Below, one piece after another: positions 25,525-34,641 of a stretch of DNA of 64,000 nt. Below the pieces are notes generated by a model. The model was not told the DNA's origin and did not search any database. It was given only the letters and a program-made list of their open reading frames with translations. The number at the start of each line of letters is the position of its first letter. Position 1 is the first letter of the stretch. Source of the stretch: Andreprevotia sp. IGB-42. GTDB taxonomy: Bacteria > Pseudomonadota > Gammaproteobacteria > Burkholderiales > Chitinibacteraceae. The translations under genes and the position numbers were made by a program. The DNA lies in NCBI RefSeq assembly GCF_009848685.1, contig NZ_WXTX01000004.1, positions 124,001-188,000 of the forward strand, given 5' to 3'.

Positions 25525-26387
25525 GCTGCCTCCTTCACGGCGCTGCCGGCATGCCCTGCTGCCTGGCGGTTGCTGCAATATTCCGAATCCGAACACACGA
25601 ACATGCGCCCGCCCACATCATCGAGCACCACTTCGTCCAGGAAGCTGTCGCTGGCGCCGCACAGCGCGCACGGCGCGTCCCACTGCTGCACGCTGAACGG
25701 GTGGTCTTCGAAATCCAGGCTTTCCACCTTGGTATACGGCGGGACCGCGTACACGCGCTTCTCGCGGCCAGCACCGAACAGCTGCAGCGCCGGGCTGTGG
25801 TTGAGCTTGGGGTTATCGAACTTGGGGATGGGTGACGGCGCCATCAGGTAGCGGTCGTTCACCAGCACCGGGTAATCATAGGTAGTGGCAATGTGCCCGT
25901 AGCGGGCGATGTCCTCGTACAGCTTCACATGCATGAAGCCGTAATCGGCCAGTGCATGCAGCTTGCGGGTGACCGCCTCGCGCGGCTCCAGCCGGTGCAG
26001 CGGTTCGGGCTCCGGCACCTGGTAAACCATGATCTGTCCGGCAGCCAGCGGCGTTTCCGGAATACGGTGCCGGGTCTGGATCACCGTGGCTTCCGGCGTG
26101 CGGTTGGTGGTGGCCACGCCGGCAGTGCGGGCAAAGAAGCGGCGGATGTTCACCGCGTTCACGGTGTCGTCCGAACCCTGGTCGATCACCTTGAGCACGT
26201 CATTGGTGCCGAGGATGGCCGCAGTCACCTGGATGCCGCCAGTACCCCAGCCATAGGGCAGCGGCATTTCGCGGCTGCCGAACGGTACCTGGTAACCGGG
26301 GATGGCCACTGCCTTGAGCAGCGCGCGGCGCAGCATGCGCTTGGTCTGCTCGTCCAGATAGGCAAAGTTGTAACCGCTGGTGGTCAT
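25521..26387 (-). CDS. phnJ: PhnJ, C-P lyase radical SAM-type catalytic subunit
   Basis: A 288-aa protein that cleaves the C-P bond of ribose 1-phosphonate 5-phosphate using a 4Fe-4S cluster and S-adenosylmethionine. The C-terminal cysteine cluster CALCGASDS...CSDSEYC is intact, matching the unusual cluster motif of PhnJ. Other family marks are GYNFAYLDEQTKRM and PYGWGTGGIQVT. It overlaps phnI and phnK by ATGA, so expression is tightly coupled. Confidence 0.97.
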   Translation of the reverse strand: MTTSGYNFAYLDEQTKRMLRRALLKAVAIPGYQVPFGSREMPLPYGWGTGGIQVTAAILGTNDVLKVIDQGSDDTVNAVNIRRFFARTAGVATTNRTPEATVIQTRHRIPETPLAAGQIMVYQVPEPEPLHRLEPREAVTRKLHALADYGFMHVKLYEDIARYGHIATTYDYPVLVNDRYLMAPSPIPKFDNPKLNHSPALQLFGAGREKRVYAVPPYTKVESLDFEDHPFSVQQWDAPCALCGASDSFLDEVVLDDVGGRMFVCSDSEYCSNRQAAGHAGSAVKEAA

Positions 26388-27478
26388 GCCGTTTCCTCCT
26401 CCGGGGTGGGTTGACCGTGCGTGGCGCGCATGCGGCGCACCAGCTCCAGCTCGGACTGGAAGTCCACGTAATGCGGCAGTTTCAGATGCTGGACAAAGCC
26501 GCTGGCTTCCACGCTGTCCGAATGCGACAGCACGAATTCCGCCTGCTGCGCGGGTGACTTGATCGCTTCAGCCAGCTCCTGGCTGCGCAGCGAACGGTCC
26601 ACCAGCGACATCGCCATCGCCTTGCGCTCGGCCTCGCCGAACGCCAGGCCATAGCCACGGGTGAATTGCGGCGGCGCGGTGCTGGAGCCGGCAAACTGGT
26701 TGACCATCTGGCATTCGGTCAGCGTGATGTCGCCGATCTCGATAGCAAAGCCCAGCTCTTCCGGCACGATTTCCAGCGCCACCTCGCCCATGCGGATTTC
26801 GCCGGCAAACGGGTGAGTATGCGAATAACCACGCTGCGTGGAATAACCCAGCGCCAGCAGAAAGCCTTCATCGGCACGTGCCAGGTTCTGCAGCCGCGTG
26901 GCACGGTCGGCAGGAAACTTGAGCGGCTCGCGTGACAGATCCACCGGTGCCGGGTCGCCATCGGGTGGGGTTTCCGGCTCGATCAGGCCTTCGCCCGCCA
27001 GCAGGTCGGTCACGCGCGGCATGTCGGCCGGCAGTGCTTCGGCCTGTGCCGGCGGCTCGGTAGCGACGCCATTGGCCAGCAAAGTGAAATCGAGCAGCCG
27101 CTGTGTGTAGTCGTACGTGGGGCCCAGTACCTGCCCGCCCGGCAGCTCCTTGAAGGTGGCCGAAATGCGGCGGCGGATACCCATGCGCGCGGTATCCACC
27201 GGCAAGGTGTAGCCGAAACGCGGCAAAGTGGTGCGGTAGGCACGCAGCAGGAAGATGGCTTCCACCTGATCGCCAGCGGCCTGCTTGATTGCGAGCGCGG
27301 CCAGGTCTTCATCGTAAAGCGAGCCTTCGCTCATCACGCGTGCCACGGCAAGGCGCATCTGCTGGCGGATCTGCGCGACCGACAGTTCGGGCACATCGGT
27401 ATCGCCACGGCGTGCATCGGCCAGCAATGCATAGGAATTGAGGATGGCGGTTTCACCGCCCTTGACGGCAACGTACAT
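26384..27478 (-). CDS. phnI: PhnI, C-P lyase core subunit
   Basis: A 364-aa core subunit, the nucleosidase/phosphonate-transfer component that with PhnG, H and L makes the ribose 1-phosphonate triphosphate. The start MYVAVKGGETAILNSYAL is the conserved PhnI N-terminus. GYSTQRGYSHTHPFAGEIRM and HLKLPHYVDFQSEL are conserved. It follows phnH by two bases and overlaps phnJ by four. Confidence 0.96.
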   Translation of the reverse strand: MYVAVKGGETAILNSYALLADARRGDTDVPELSVAQIRQQMRLAVARVMSEGSLYDEDLAALAIKQAAGDQVEAIFLLRAYRTTLPRFGYTLPVDTARMGIRRRISATFKELPGGQVLGPTYDYTQRLLDFTLLANGVATEPPAQAEALPADMPRVTDLLAGEGLIEPETPPDGDPAPVDLSREPLKFPADRATRLQNLARADEGFLLALGYSTQRGYSHTHPFAGEIRMGEVALEIVPEELGFAIEIGDITLTECQMVNQFAGSSTAPPQFTRGYGLAFGEAERKAMAMSLVDRSLRSQELAEAIKSPAQQAEFVLSHSDSVEASGFVQHLKLPHYVDFQSELELVRRMRATHGQPTPEEETA

Positions 27479-27480
27479 GT

Positions 27481-28068
27481 CTAGCCCTCCCTGACGGTAG
27501 TGGTGCGCGGTATGCACAGGAAACGCGTGCCGGCCACCAGCACCAGATCGACGCCTAGCGGAAAACGGCCGTGGCTTTGCTGCCAGTCGCGCCAGAATTG
27601 ATCCGGCAGGCCGGCAACACCGAGCCGGGTTTCCCCATCAATACCGGGGCCGGCAAAAACCAGCCCCTGCTCCCCGAACGCGCTGACCTGGATGATCAGC
27701 GTGGCGGAGCGATCCGGGTATTCCGCCTCGCCCTGCGCAAATGCGGCCAGTGCCGGCATGCTGGCGGGCTGGTCAATCAGTGCGAACCGCGCGGTGCCCG
27801 GGTCATCTACCAGCGGGCAGCCGCTGTGGAAACGCAGCCAGGCTTCGGGGCCGGCCGACTGCAGCCAGACGGGGGTTTCGTAATCACACAATGTCAGCGC
27901 GATGGCGCTCGCAGCCGGGGCCAGCGGGGCCGGCGCCGTCACGGCAACCTGCAGCGCATGGATGCGGCCGGGTTGCGCCATGGCATCGAGCAACTGGCGG
28001 AAAATCCGTTGCGAATCGGGCGCAGGCTGCGGCAGGCCGGGCAGTAACGGGGTATGCGGTGCGTTCAT
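27481..28068 (-). CDS. phnH: PhnH, C-P lyase core subunit
   Basis: A 195-aa subunit of the PhnGHIJ core, recognised by SQRIFRQLLDAMAQPGRIHAL and CDYETPVWL, and by the strict gene order. Its fold is PLP-transferase-like but non-catalytic in known complexes. It lies two bases from both phnG and phnI. Confidence 0.94.
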   Translation of the reverse strand: MNAPHTPLLPGLPQPAPDSQRIFRQLLDAMAQPGRIHALQVAVTAPAPLAPAASAIALTLCDYETPVWLQSAGPEAWLRFHSGCPLVDDPGTARFALIDQPASMPALAAFAQGEAEYPDRSATLIIQVSAFGEQGLVFAGPGIDGETRLGVAGLPDQFWRDWQQSHGRFPLGVDLVLVAGTRFLCIPRTTTVREG

Positions 28069-28070
28069 GA

Positions 28071-28538
28071 TCAGTCTCCGCGTGCCAGGGTGAAGAAATT
28101 GACCCGCGTAGCTGCGGCCTGCGCGCTGGCCTTGTCGCGCGCTGCAGCCTGCCGTGCGGCCAGCGGTGCAATCAGCCCGGGCAACAGATCGGCCTGGCGG
28201 GTTTCGTCCTGCAACAGCAGATCGAACAGCGCCACCAGCTCGGCATGGCGGCTGTCACGCCCCTGCACATAGCCCACCCCCAGCCGGCCCGTTTCGTCCT
28301 GCACTGCGCAGCGCGTGACGGAGACTTCCCCCTGGTTGTACTGCTGGCCGGTGCCACCGGCACGCGCCCGCACCATCATCAGCCCACTTTCCGGGCGGCG
28401 CAGCCAGCTCAATGCCGGCAATGCATGGCGCGCCAGCTGTGTTTCCAGCTCCGCCACGCCAGCCCTTGCCAGTACCGCCAGCCAGCGCTGGCGCGCCGCT
28501 TGTGCTGCTACTTCCCTGTTACCACTCTGCTCTGACAT
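28071..28538 (-). CDS. phnG: PhnG, C-P lyase core subunit
   Basis: A 155-aa first gene of the operon. The RQRWLAVLARA N-terminus, RPESGLMMVRARAGGTGQQYN and the conserved GEVSVTRC match PhnG. GGAGGCGGG precedes the ATG. The PhnF-like operator lies only 10 bp upstream of the start codon, overlapping the leader, so repression should act on the whole phnGHIJK-VOC-LM unit. Confidence 0.95.
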   Translation of the reverse strand: MSEQSGNREVAAQAARQRWLAVLARAGVAELETQLARHALPALSWLRRPESGLMMVRARAGGTGQQYNQGEVSVTRCAVQDETGRLGVGYVQGRDSRHAELVALFDLLLQDETRQADLLPGLIAPLAARQAAARDKASAQAAATRVNFFTLARGD

Positions 28539-28548
28539 CCCGCCTCCA

Positions 28549-28566
28549 TGTATACATATCTATACA
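28549..28566. promoter_or_regulatory. PhnF-type operator before phnG
   Basis: TGTATACATATCTATACA contains TGTATA and TATACA arms 6 bp apart, a HutC/PhnF-type GT-N-TA-N-AC element. It lies in the divergent gap between phnG and phnF. Related single elements precede phnM2 and phnC. Confidence 0.7.
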
Positions 28567-28703
28567 AGTTACCGGGCAGAGTATCGGCCTAAACCTTGCT
28601 GACAGTAAATCACTGCTTCGTGAATCTTTTTTGAAATTGATGCTACCCGGCACGGATTGCGGCACCATCGCCCTTTCACGCACAGATACAGAGAGAGCGC
28701 GGC

Positions 28704-29432
28704 ATGATCCAGCGCGGTTCCGGCGTCGCGGTATGGCGCCAGATCGAACAGACCATCGAGGCTGAAATCAGTCGCAATGTATACAAACCGAGCGAACGGC
28801 TGCCTACCGAGGCGGAGTTTGCCGCGCGTTTCGAGGTCAACCGCCACACGATAAGGCGCGCCATTGCCGCGCTGGAATCGCGCGGGCTGGTGCGGGTGGA
28901 GCAGGGTCGCGGCATTTTCCTGCTCGACTACGCGGTCAACTACAACGTGGGCAAGCGCACGCGCTTCTCGGAAACCCTCAGACAGCAGAAGCTCGATGGC
29001 AGCCGCACCATGCTGCGCGCGCTGGAAGTACCCGCCACGCCCAAGATCGCACAGGCGCTGGCGCTGCAGGAGGGCGAACGCGTGCTGCAGATCGATACAG
29101 TGGGGCGTGCCGATGGCCGCGTGATCAACTTTGCCACGCATTACTTCCCGGCAGTGCGCTTTGCCGGCCTTGCCGAGGCATTCGAGGAAACCGGCTCGAT
29201 CACCGAGGCACTCAAGCGCTACGGCGTGGCCGATTACGAACGCGTGGAAAGCCGCATTACCGCGCGCATGCCGGACGACAACGTGGCGCGCCTGCTGCAA
29301 CAGACCCGCAACCAGCCGGTACTGCAGGTGGAAGGCATCAATGTCGACCAGGACGGCACGCCGATCGAATACGGCATCGGCCGCTTTGCCGGCGACGCGG
29401 TGCAACTGATAGCCAATAACCGCGATCTGTAA
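28704..29432 (+). CDS. phnF: PhnF, GntR/UTRA regulator of the C-P lyase regulon
   Basis: A 242-aa HutC-type regulator. The winged HTH spans residues 10-75 (VWRQIEQTIEAEISRNVYKP, PTEAEFAARFEVNRHTIRRA, wing QGRGIFLLDY) and the UTRA domain follows, ending GTPIEYGIGRFAGDAVQLI. It is divergent from phnG across an operator-like repeat and precedes the phnM2-DUF1045-phnN group, so it likely represses all three transcription units. The ligand is unknown. Confidence 0.92.
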   Translation: MIQRGSGVAVWRQIEQTIEAEISRNVYKPSERLPTEAEFAARFEVNRHTIRRAIAALESRGLVRVEQGRGIFLLDYAVNYNVGKRTRFSETLRQQKLDGSRTMLRALEVPATPKIAQALALQEGERVLQIDTVGRADGRVINFATHYFPAVRFAGLAEAFEETGSITEALKRYGVADYERVESRITARMPDDNVARLLQQTRNQPVLQVEGINVDQDGTPIEYGIGRFAGDAVQLIANNRDL

Positions 29433-29477
29433 CGCCACCGCTCCCACCAGCCGACGCGCAGGCCAGCGTGCAAAACT

Positions 29478-29487
29478 TGTCTAGATA
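29478..29487. promoter_or_regulatory. PhnF-type element before phnM2
   Basis: TGTCTAGATA fits the TGTMTAKAYA element seen before phnG and phnC. It lies 60 bp before the phnM2 start codon, between phnF and that gene. Confidence 0.6.
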
Positions 29488-29547
29488 TCCAACAAAACCG
29501 TCATGCAAACCGCTTAGAATCGTTGTTATCTTCCAGGGAGACGAGCG

Positions 29548-30699
29548 ATGCTGAAAGGAATCGTGGCGCGACGCGCGCTGCTTGCAGATGGCACATGGGC
29601 CGATACCACGCTGTTCATCGAAAACGGCAACATCAGCCATATCGGCGGCGCTGCCGGTACGGGCTGGCTGGATACCGGCAACTACCTGGTACTGCCCGGC
29701 ATCGTGGACATCCATGGCGATGCATTCGAGCGGCAGATCCTGCCCCGGCCGGAAGCGGCGTTTCCGCTGCAACTGGCACTGGCCGATACCGACCGCCAAC
29801 TGATCGCCAACGGCATCACCACTGCCTATCATGGCATCACCTGGAGCTGGGAAGGTGGCCTGCGCGGCCGTGAAAACGCCATCGGCATCCGCCGTGCACT
29901 CACTCAGCTGAAACCGCAGCTCGCTGCCGATCACCGCATCCACCTGCGCTGGGAAACCTTCAACCTGGCGGCCGTCAACGAGATAGCCGACTGGCTGGCT
30001 ACCGGCCATGTGGATCTGCTGGCGTTCAACGACCATATCGACATGGTGGTGGAGCGGCTGGGCGACGACGGCAAGCTGCGCAAGTACGCAGACCGCGCCG
30101 GCATGCCGCTGGCTGATTTCCGCACGCTGGTGGAACAGACCGCCGCACGCCACGCCGAAGTACCCGCCGCCATCGAAAAGCTGGCCGCGCATGCGCGCGC
30201 CGCCGGGGTGGCCATGGCCTCGCACGACGACGACACCCTCGCCGAGCGCACGCATTTCCATACCATCGGCTGCAGCATCAGCGAGTTTCCGCGTACGCCG
30301 GAAGCCACCGAAAGCGCCAAGACACTGGGCAGCCCCATTGTATTCGGCGCGCCCAATGTAGTGCGTGGTGGCAGCCACTGCGGCGCTCCCACCGCGCGCG
30401 ACATGGTCGCGGCAGAGCGCTGCGACATCCTGGCATCGGATTACTACTACCCCGCGCCACTGGCGGCCGCCTGCCAGCTGGTACATGAAGATGTTTGCGG
30501 CTGGGAGCGCGCCTGGGCACTGGTTTCGCGCAACCCGGCGCGTGCCGCTGGCCTCACCGACCGGGGCGAGCTGGCAGCCGGTCAGCGTGCCGACCTGGTG
30601 GTGATCGATACCCGCAACCCCGCCGCACCGCGCGTGGTGGCCAGCATCGTGGCCGGCCAGCTGGTGCATCTGGCAGAGGACCTGCCACGGAGCAACTGA
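29548..30699 (+). CDS. Second PhnM-like amidohydrolase
   Basis: A 383-aa paralogue of PhnM. Shared landmarks are LPGIVDIHGDAFERQ (the metal site is HGD rather than HTDN), IHLRWETFN, MASHDDDTL, SISEFPRTPE and GAPNVVRGGSHCG. GGGAG is placed before the ATG. It starts the phnM2-DUF1045-phnN unit with a TGATG overlap to the next gene. Having two PhnM-type enzymes suggests different triphosphate substrates or one diverged role; which one serves the core pathway cannot be told from sequence. Confidence 0.9.
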   Translation: MLKGIVARRALLADGTWADTTLFIENGNISHIGGAAGTGWLDTGNYLVLPGIVDIHGDAFERQILPRPEAAFPLQLALADTDRQLIANGITTAYHGITWSWEGGLRGRENAIGIRRALTQLKPQLAADHRIHLRWETFNLAAVNEIADWLATGHVDLLAFNDHIDMVVERLGDDGKLRKYADRAGMPLADFRTLVEQTAARHAEVPAAIEKLAAHARAAGVAMASHDDDTLAERTHFHTIGCSISEFPRTPEATESAKTLGSPIVFGAPNVVRGGSHCGAPTARDMVAAERCDILASDYYYPAPLAAACQLVHEDVCGWERAWALVSRNPARAAGLTDRGELAAGQRADLVVIDTRNPAAPRVVASIVAGQLVHLAEDLPRSN

Positions 30700-31394
30700 T
30701 GGCTTATCGCTACGCGATCTACCTGGTGCCGCCTGCTGAACATCCGCTCTGGCACGCCGGCACGCACTGGCTGGGCAGCGATCCGGCAACGGCTGCTGCG
30801 CTGCGGCCACCGCAATTGCCGGGGCTGGATGCCGCCAGCCAGCACGCGATTACCTCGGAACCGCGCCGCTATGGGCTGCACGCCACACTCAAGGCGCCGT
30901 TCCGGCTGCGCGATGACTGCAATGCAGCAGACCTGATCGCTGCACTGCAGGCGTTCACCCGGGCTTTGCAACCGTTCACCTTGCCAGCGTTGCAGGTCAC
31001 CGAACTCGATGGCTTCCTGTGCCTGCGGCCTGCGGCGGAATCACAAGCACTGCAGGCATTGGCCGACGCATGCGTGGTGGAGCTCGATGCCTTCCGCGCG
31101 CCGCTGAGCGATACCGAACTGGCACGCCGCAAACCCGATCTGCTCGATGCGCGCGGCAAAGCGCTGCTGGCGCGCTGGGCATACCCGCACGTTTTCGAGC
31201 GCTTCCGCTGCCATATCACGCTGAGCGGGCGTTTGCCGCCTTCCGCCCGCAATGACTTGCTGCCGGCACTGGTGGCGCTGTTTGCGCCGGCACTGGCAGA
31301 ACCGCTGCCGGCACAGCTTGCGCTGTTCGCCGAAGACCATGCCGGCGCGGCATTCCGGCTGGTGCAGCGTTTTTCTTTGGGGGGCAACGCATGA
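30699..31394 (+). CDS. DUF1045 2H-type phosphoesterase of the phosphonate pathway
   Basis: A 231-aa protein with two H-x-T-L motifs, GLHATLKAPF and CHITLSGRL, the catalytic pair of the 2H phosphoesterase superfamily, which opens cyclic phosphodiesters. The start ATG overlaps the phnM2 stop (TGATG). E. coli uses PhnP, a metallo-beta-lactamase-fold enzyme, to open ribose cyclic phosphate after C-P cleavage; no phnP is in this window, so this protein may take that step. Function by family and context only. Confidence 0.85.
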   Translation: MAYRYAIYLVPPAEHPLWHAGTHWLGSDPATAAALRPPQLPGLDAASQHAITSEPRRYGLHATLKAPFRLRDDCNAADLIAALQAFTRALQPFTLPALQVTELDGFLCLRPAAESQALQALADACVVELDAFRAPLSDTELARRKPDLLDARGKALLARWAYPHVFERFRCHITLSGRLPPSARNDLLPALVALFAPALAEPLPAQLALFAEDHAGAAFRLVQRFSLGGNA

Positions 31395-32008
31395 GTGGCA
31401 GGCTGATCATCGTGCTGGGCGCATCCGGCGTGGGCAAGGACAGCGTGATTGCGTATGCAAGAAGCGCTCTGGACAACCGCCATGCCGTCCGCACCGTGAA
31501 CGGGCATGAGGGCAAAACCTGCATTGCCGCGCATGGCGCACGCGCGCCGCAGGTGCGCTTTGCGCAGCGCTACATCACCCGCCCCGCGGCTGCGGGTGGC
31601 GAAGCCCACCGCGAAATGAATGCAGACGAATTCGCGCTATGGCTGGCGCACGACCGTTTTGCGCTGTGGTGGCAAAGCCATGGCCTGCAGTACGGCATCG
31701 GCACCGAGATCGATGCATGGCTGGCGGGTGGCGTGACGGTGGTAGTCAATGGTTCGCGTGCCAATATCGCCGCGGCGCAGCAACGCTACCCGGAGCTGGA
31801 AGTGGCGCTGTTCACCGCCACGCCCGCCACGCTGGCAGCACGACTGGCTGCACGTGGCCGGGAAAGCGGGGCCGATATCGCAACCCGGCTGGCGCGCAGC
31901 ACGCCGCCGCTGCCAGACACCATCAGCGTGCATGAAATCGCCAACGATGGCGCACTGGAAGCAGCTGGCGAGCAGTTCCTGGCCTTGCTGCTGGGCCAGC
32001 CCGGCTAA
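31391..32008 (+). CDS. phnN: PhnN, ribose 1,5-bisphosphate phosphokinase
   Basis: A 205-aa guanylate-kinase-like P-loop enzyme (GASGVGKDS) that makes PRPP from the ribose bisphosphate released by the C-P lyase route. The RYITRPAAAGGEAHREM segment and ATPATLAARLAARGRE lid are family-typical. An extra stretch of about 20 residues (around 35-53, containing TVNGHEGKTC) lies between P-loop helix and the RYITRP strand. It overlaps the DUF1045 gene by four bases. Confidence 0.92.
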   Translation: MSGRLIIVLGASGVGKDSVIAYARSALDNRHAVRTVNGHEGKTCIAAHGARAPQVRFAQRYITRPAAAGGEAHREMNADEFALWLAHDRFALWWQSHGLQYGIGTEIDAWLAGGVTVVVNGSRANIAAAQQRYPELEVALFTATPATLAARLAARGRESGADIATRLARSTPPLPDTISVHEIANDGALEAAGEQFLALLLGQPG

Positions 32009-32018
32009 GCGCCGCTAA

Positions 32019-32042
32019 CACAACCTTGCTGGCGGGGTTGTG
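32019..32042. terminator. Hairpin between convergent phnN and HD genes
   Basis: CACAACC/GGTTGTG, a 7-bp stem with a GC-rich loop. There is no T-run, so it is only a weak terminator candidate for either strand. Confidence 0.35.
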
Positions 32043-32135
32043 CGCGGGCGCCGAGCCTAACTTGTCATACGTCTTGTACGGCCTGCGTTTCGCTCACCTT
32101 GCCGGGCCAAGCCCCGGCGTCGGCGAGTAACACCT

Positions 32136-32699
32136 TCAGGCAGCATTGGCCGGCGCCAGCGTACAGGTGGTGGCAATATCCAGGAAATACGCCAGTGGCG
32201 GCGTGGCTTTGCCAAGCGTCTTGGCCTGGTCATCCCAGATGCGCAGTTGCACCGCGTCTTCTGCATGTGGCTGGGCGATGAACGCCGCGGCGCCCGCCTG
32301 CGTATAGGTGCCACCCTGCAGTTCCAGGCTGCGTTGCGACGCAAACGACAGTGACTGCCAATAGGCGGATTGCACCGCACACAGATAGCGCTTGGCATCC
32401 ACATGCAGCTTGATGGGTTCGAGCACCGCGGCCGGGAATACACCGCGCAAGAACGGCAACGCCAGGAACTGGTGCACGTCGTCCACGCCCTCGGCGGCTG
32501 GATCGTCGCCCAATTCATGCACCAGGTGGCCCAGGTCATGCAGCAGCGCGGCGGTGATCAGCGCGGCGCTGGCGCCAGCCGCTTCGGCCAGTGCGGCGCA
32601 TTGCAATGCATGCGCCAGTTGGGAGACGCCTTCGGCGCCGTAGAATTCTTCGCCACGCCGTTCGAACACGTAGCGGATGTCGTCGATGGAAAGTGCCAT
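32136..32699 (-). CDS. PhnZ-like HD-domain mixed-valence diiron oxygenase
   Basis: A 187-aa HD-domain protein. The residues of PhnZ are conserved in order: Y20 and E23 (FYGAEGV), H30, H54-D55 (ALLHDLGHL), H76, H99 and a late D near 156. In PhnZ these are Tyr24, Glu27, His34, His58, Asp59, His80, His104 and Asp161, the iron ligands and substrate gate for oxidative cleavage of a hydroxyphosphonate. It follows phnE by 25 bp as the last gene of phnCDE. The PhnY hydroxylase that makes the substrate is not in the window. Confidence 0.8.
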   Translation of the reverse strand: MALSIDDIRYVFERRGEEFYGAEGVSQLAHALQCAALAEAAGASAALITAALLHDLGHLVHELGDDPAAEGVDDVHQFLALPFLRGVFPAAVLEPIKLHVDAKRYLCAVQSAYWQSLSFASQRSLELQGGTYTQAGAAAFIAQPHAEDAVQLRIWDDQAKTLGKATPPLAYFLDIATTCTLAPANAA

Positions 32700-32723
32700 T
32701 GCATTGCCCTCTTCAGTTCAGGA

Positions 32724-33518
32724 TCAGATCAGCGCCTTGCGGATTTGTGCGGAAACCAGATCGATCAGCGATACCGTGATCACGATCATGATCATCACCG
32801 CGCAGGTTTCCGCGTACTGGAAGCCACGGATGATCTCGTACAGGATCACGCCGATACCGCCCGCCCCCACCATGCCCACCACCGAAGCCGAGCGCACGTT
32901 CGATTCGAAGCGGTACAGCGAATACGAGATCCACAACGGCAATACCTGCGGAATCACGCCGTAGATCACTTCTTCCAGTGGCGATGCACCGGTGGAGCGG
33001 ATGCCTTCCACCGGCCGCGGATCGATCGCTTCCACCGCTTCGGAGAACAGCTTGGCAAGGATGCCGGTGGTATGGATCCACAGCGCCAGCACGCCGGCAA
33101 ACGGCCCCAAGCCAACGGCCACGATGAACAGCATCGCGAACACCATTTCATTGATGGCGCGGCAGGCATCCATCGCGCGGCGCACTGGCTGGTATACCCA
33201 GGGCGGCACGATATTGGTGGAAGCAAGAATGCTGAGCGGCGCGGCGCAGATCACCGCCAGCACCGTGCCCCATGCCGCGATCTGCACGGTAACGATCATT
33301 TCGCTCAGGTAGATCCGCCAGTCGCGGAAACTGGGCGGGAAAAAATCGCCGGCAAACTGGGCCATATTGCCCGAATCGCGGTAAAGATCGAGCGGGCGCA
33401 TGTCCGCGCCTTTCCACGACCATGCCAGCAGTGCAAAAAAGACCAGCCAGCCAGCAATGGCCCACCAGCTGCGCTTGGGCGGCAACGCTTGCCCGGCGGG
33501 CAGTACCTGTTCGGTCAT
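32724..33518 (-). CDS. phnE: PhnE, phosphonate ABC transporter permease
   Basis: A 264-aa inner-membrane protein with about six segments. The coupling loop [20 protein letters not shown] is the PhnE signature. The start [10 protein letters not shown] is chosen; the upstream open frame lacks a ribosome site. It lies between phnD and the PhnZ-like gene in one operon. Confidence 0.92.
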   Translation of the reverse strand: MTEQVLPAGQALPPKRSWWAIAGWLVFFALLAWSWKGADMRPLDLYRDSGNMAQFAGDFFPPSFRDWRIYLSEMIVTVQIAAWGTVLAVICAAPLSILASTNIVPPWVYQPVRRAMDACRAINEMVFAMLFIVAVGLGPFAGVLALWIHTTGILAKLFSEAVEAIDPRPVEGIRSTGASPLEEVIYGVIPQVLPLWISYSLYRFESNVRSASVVGMVGAGGIGVILYEIIRGFQYAETCAVMIMIVITVSLIDLVSAQIRKALI

Positions 33519-33627
33519 GGCTTCATCTCTTGGATACGGTATCCGGTAAAACGCCCGCACCAGCCGGTGCAGGCGTTGCCGCCACCCGCGCCATACGAGT
33601 GGCATGGGGAGGCGGCATGCAGGCTGA

Positions 33628-34602
33628 TTACTTGCTGGCAGCCAGTTGCTTGTTCAGCTCGGCCAGCTTGCCGTTCACTTCGGCGAGTTTGGTCTTGCGC
33701 TCATCGGCGGACAGCGTGGTGTCGTCCTCGATCTTGTTCTTGGCACGCGCGAGTTCCAGCTGGCGGGTAGGCAGCAGTTGCGCATCGGTGGAGGCACGGA
33801 AGCTGCCGGTGTTATAGATGGTTTTCAGGATCGCCTTTTCGCGTTCGTTCTTGCCATAGCTGGTGAAGAAGTTGCGCACCTTGGCCTTGAACTCTTCCGG
33901 CAGATCCTTGCGCCATACCAGCGGGTCTTTGGCGATCAGCGGCGATTTCCACAGGATGCGCAGTTGCGCGTAGCGATCCGGGAAGGTCTTCTGCAGCTTG
34001 TCCATCTGCTCGGTGTTGTTGGTGGCCACGTCCACCTGCTTGTTCAGCACCGCCATGATGTTGGTTTCATGGTTGGCATTGCGCACGGTCTTGAAGTGGG
34101 TTTTCGGATCGATGTCGTTTTCCGAGAATAGGTAGTAGCCCGGTACCAGGAAGCCCGATGTCGATTGCGGATCACCGTAGCCCAGCGTGTACTTGCCCTT
34201 GCCCTTCAACACCTGGTCGATCGACGTGATGCCGCTGTCCTTGTGCGTGATCAGCAGCGACCAGTACCCGGGAGCGCCATCGGCATCCACCTGCTGCGCA
34301 AACACTTCGCCACCGGCGCGATCCACCGCCTCGATGGCCGACTTGTTGCCGAACCAGCCCATCTGCACCTTGTTGAAGCGCATGCCTTCGATCACGCCGG
34401 CGTAATCGGTGGCAAAGAACGCGTTGACCTTCACGCCCAGATCCTTGCTCATGTCGTCGATCAGCGGTTGCCAGATCTGCTTGAGCGCAGTGGTCGATTC
34501 AGTGGAAATCATGCCGAAGTTGATTTCCTTCGGGGCTTCGGCAGCGTGCGCAACCGAGAAAGCGGCAGTGCATGCGATTGCGGTGATGAAACGGCGGAAC
34601 AT
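33628..34602 (-). CDS. phnD: PhnD, phosphonate periplasmic binding protein
   Basis: A 324-aa binding protein: signal peptide ending VAHAAEA, then [36 protein letters not shown] and [16 protein letters not shown], the PhnD phosphonate-binding pattern. The start is MFRRFITA, with AAGGAG eight bases before it; a GTG three codons earlier is too close to that ribosome site. The C-terminus is a charged helical tail. Confidence 0.94.
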   Translation of the reverse strand: MFRRFITAIACTAAFSVAHAAEAPKEINFGMISTESTTALKQIWQPLIDDMSKDLGVKVNAFFATDYAGVIEGMRFNKVQMGWFGNKSAIEAVDRAGGEVFAQQVDADGAPGYWSLLITHKDSGITSIDQVLKGKGKYTLGYGDPQSTSGFLVPGYYLFSENDIDPKTHFKTVRNANHETNIMAVLNKQVDVATNNTEQMDKLQKTFPDRYAQLRILWKSPLIAKDPLVWRKDLPEEFKAKVRNFFTSYGKNEREKAILKTIYNTGSFRASTDAQLLPTRQLELARAKNKIEDDTTLSADERKTKLAEVNGKLAELNKQLAASK

Positions 34603-34641
34603 CGGTATCACTCCTTGAATGGACAGGTTTGGGGTTGCGGG

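Noticed and set aside
28778-28785. TGTATACA inside phnF coding region
   Set aside because: It fits the PhnF element but lies within codons and no promoter follows; noted only as possible secondary site.
34603-34611. GTG start of PhnD three codons upstream
   Set aside because: It abuts the AAGGAG ribosome site; the ATG eight bases after that site is preferred.
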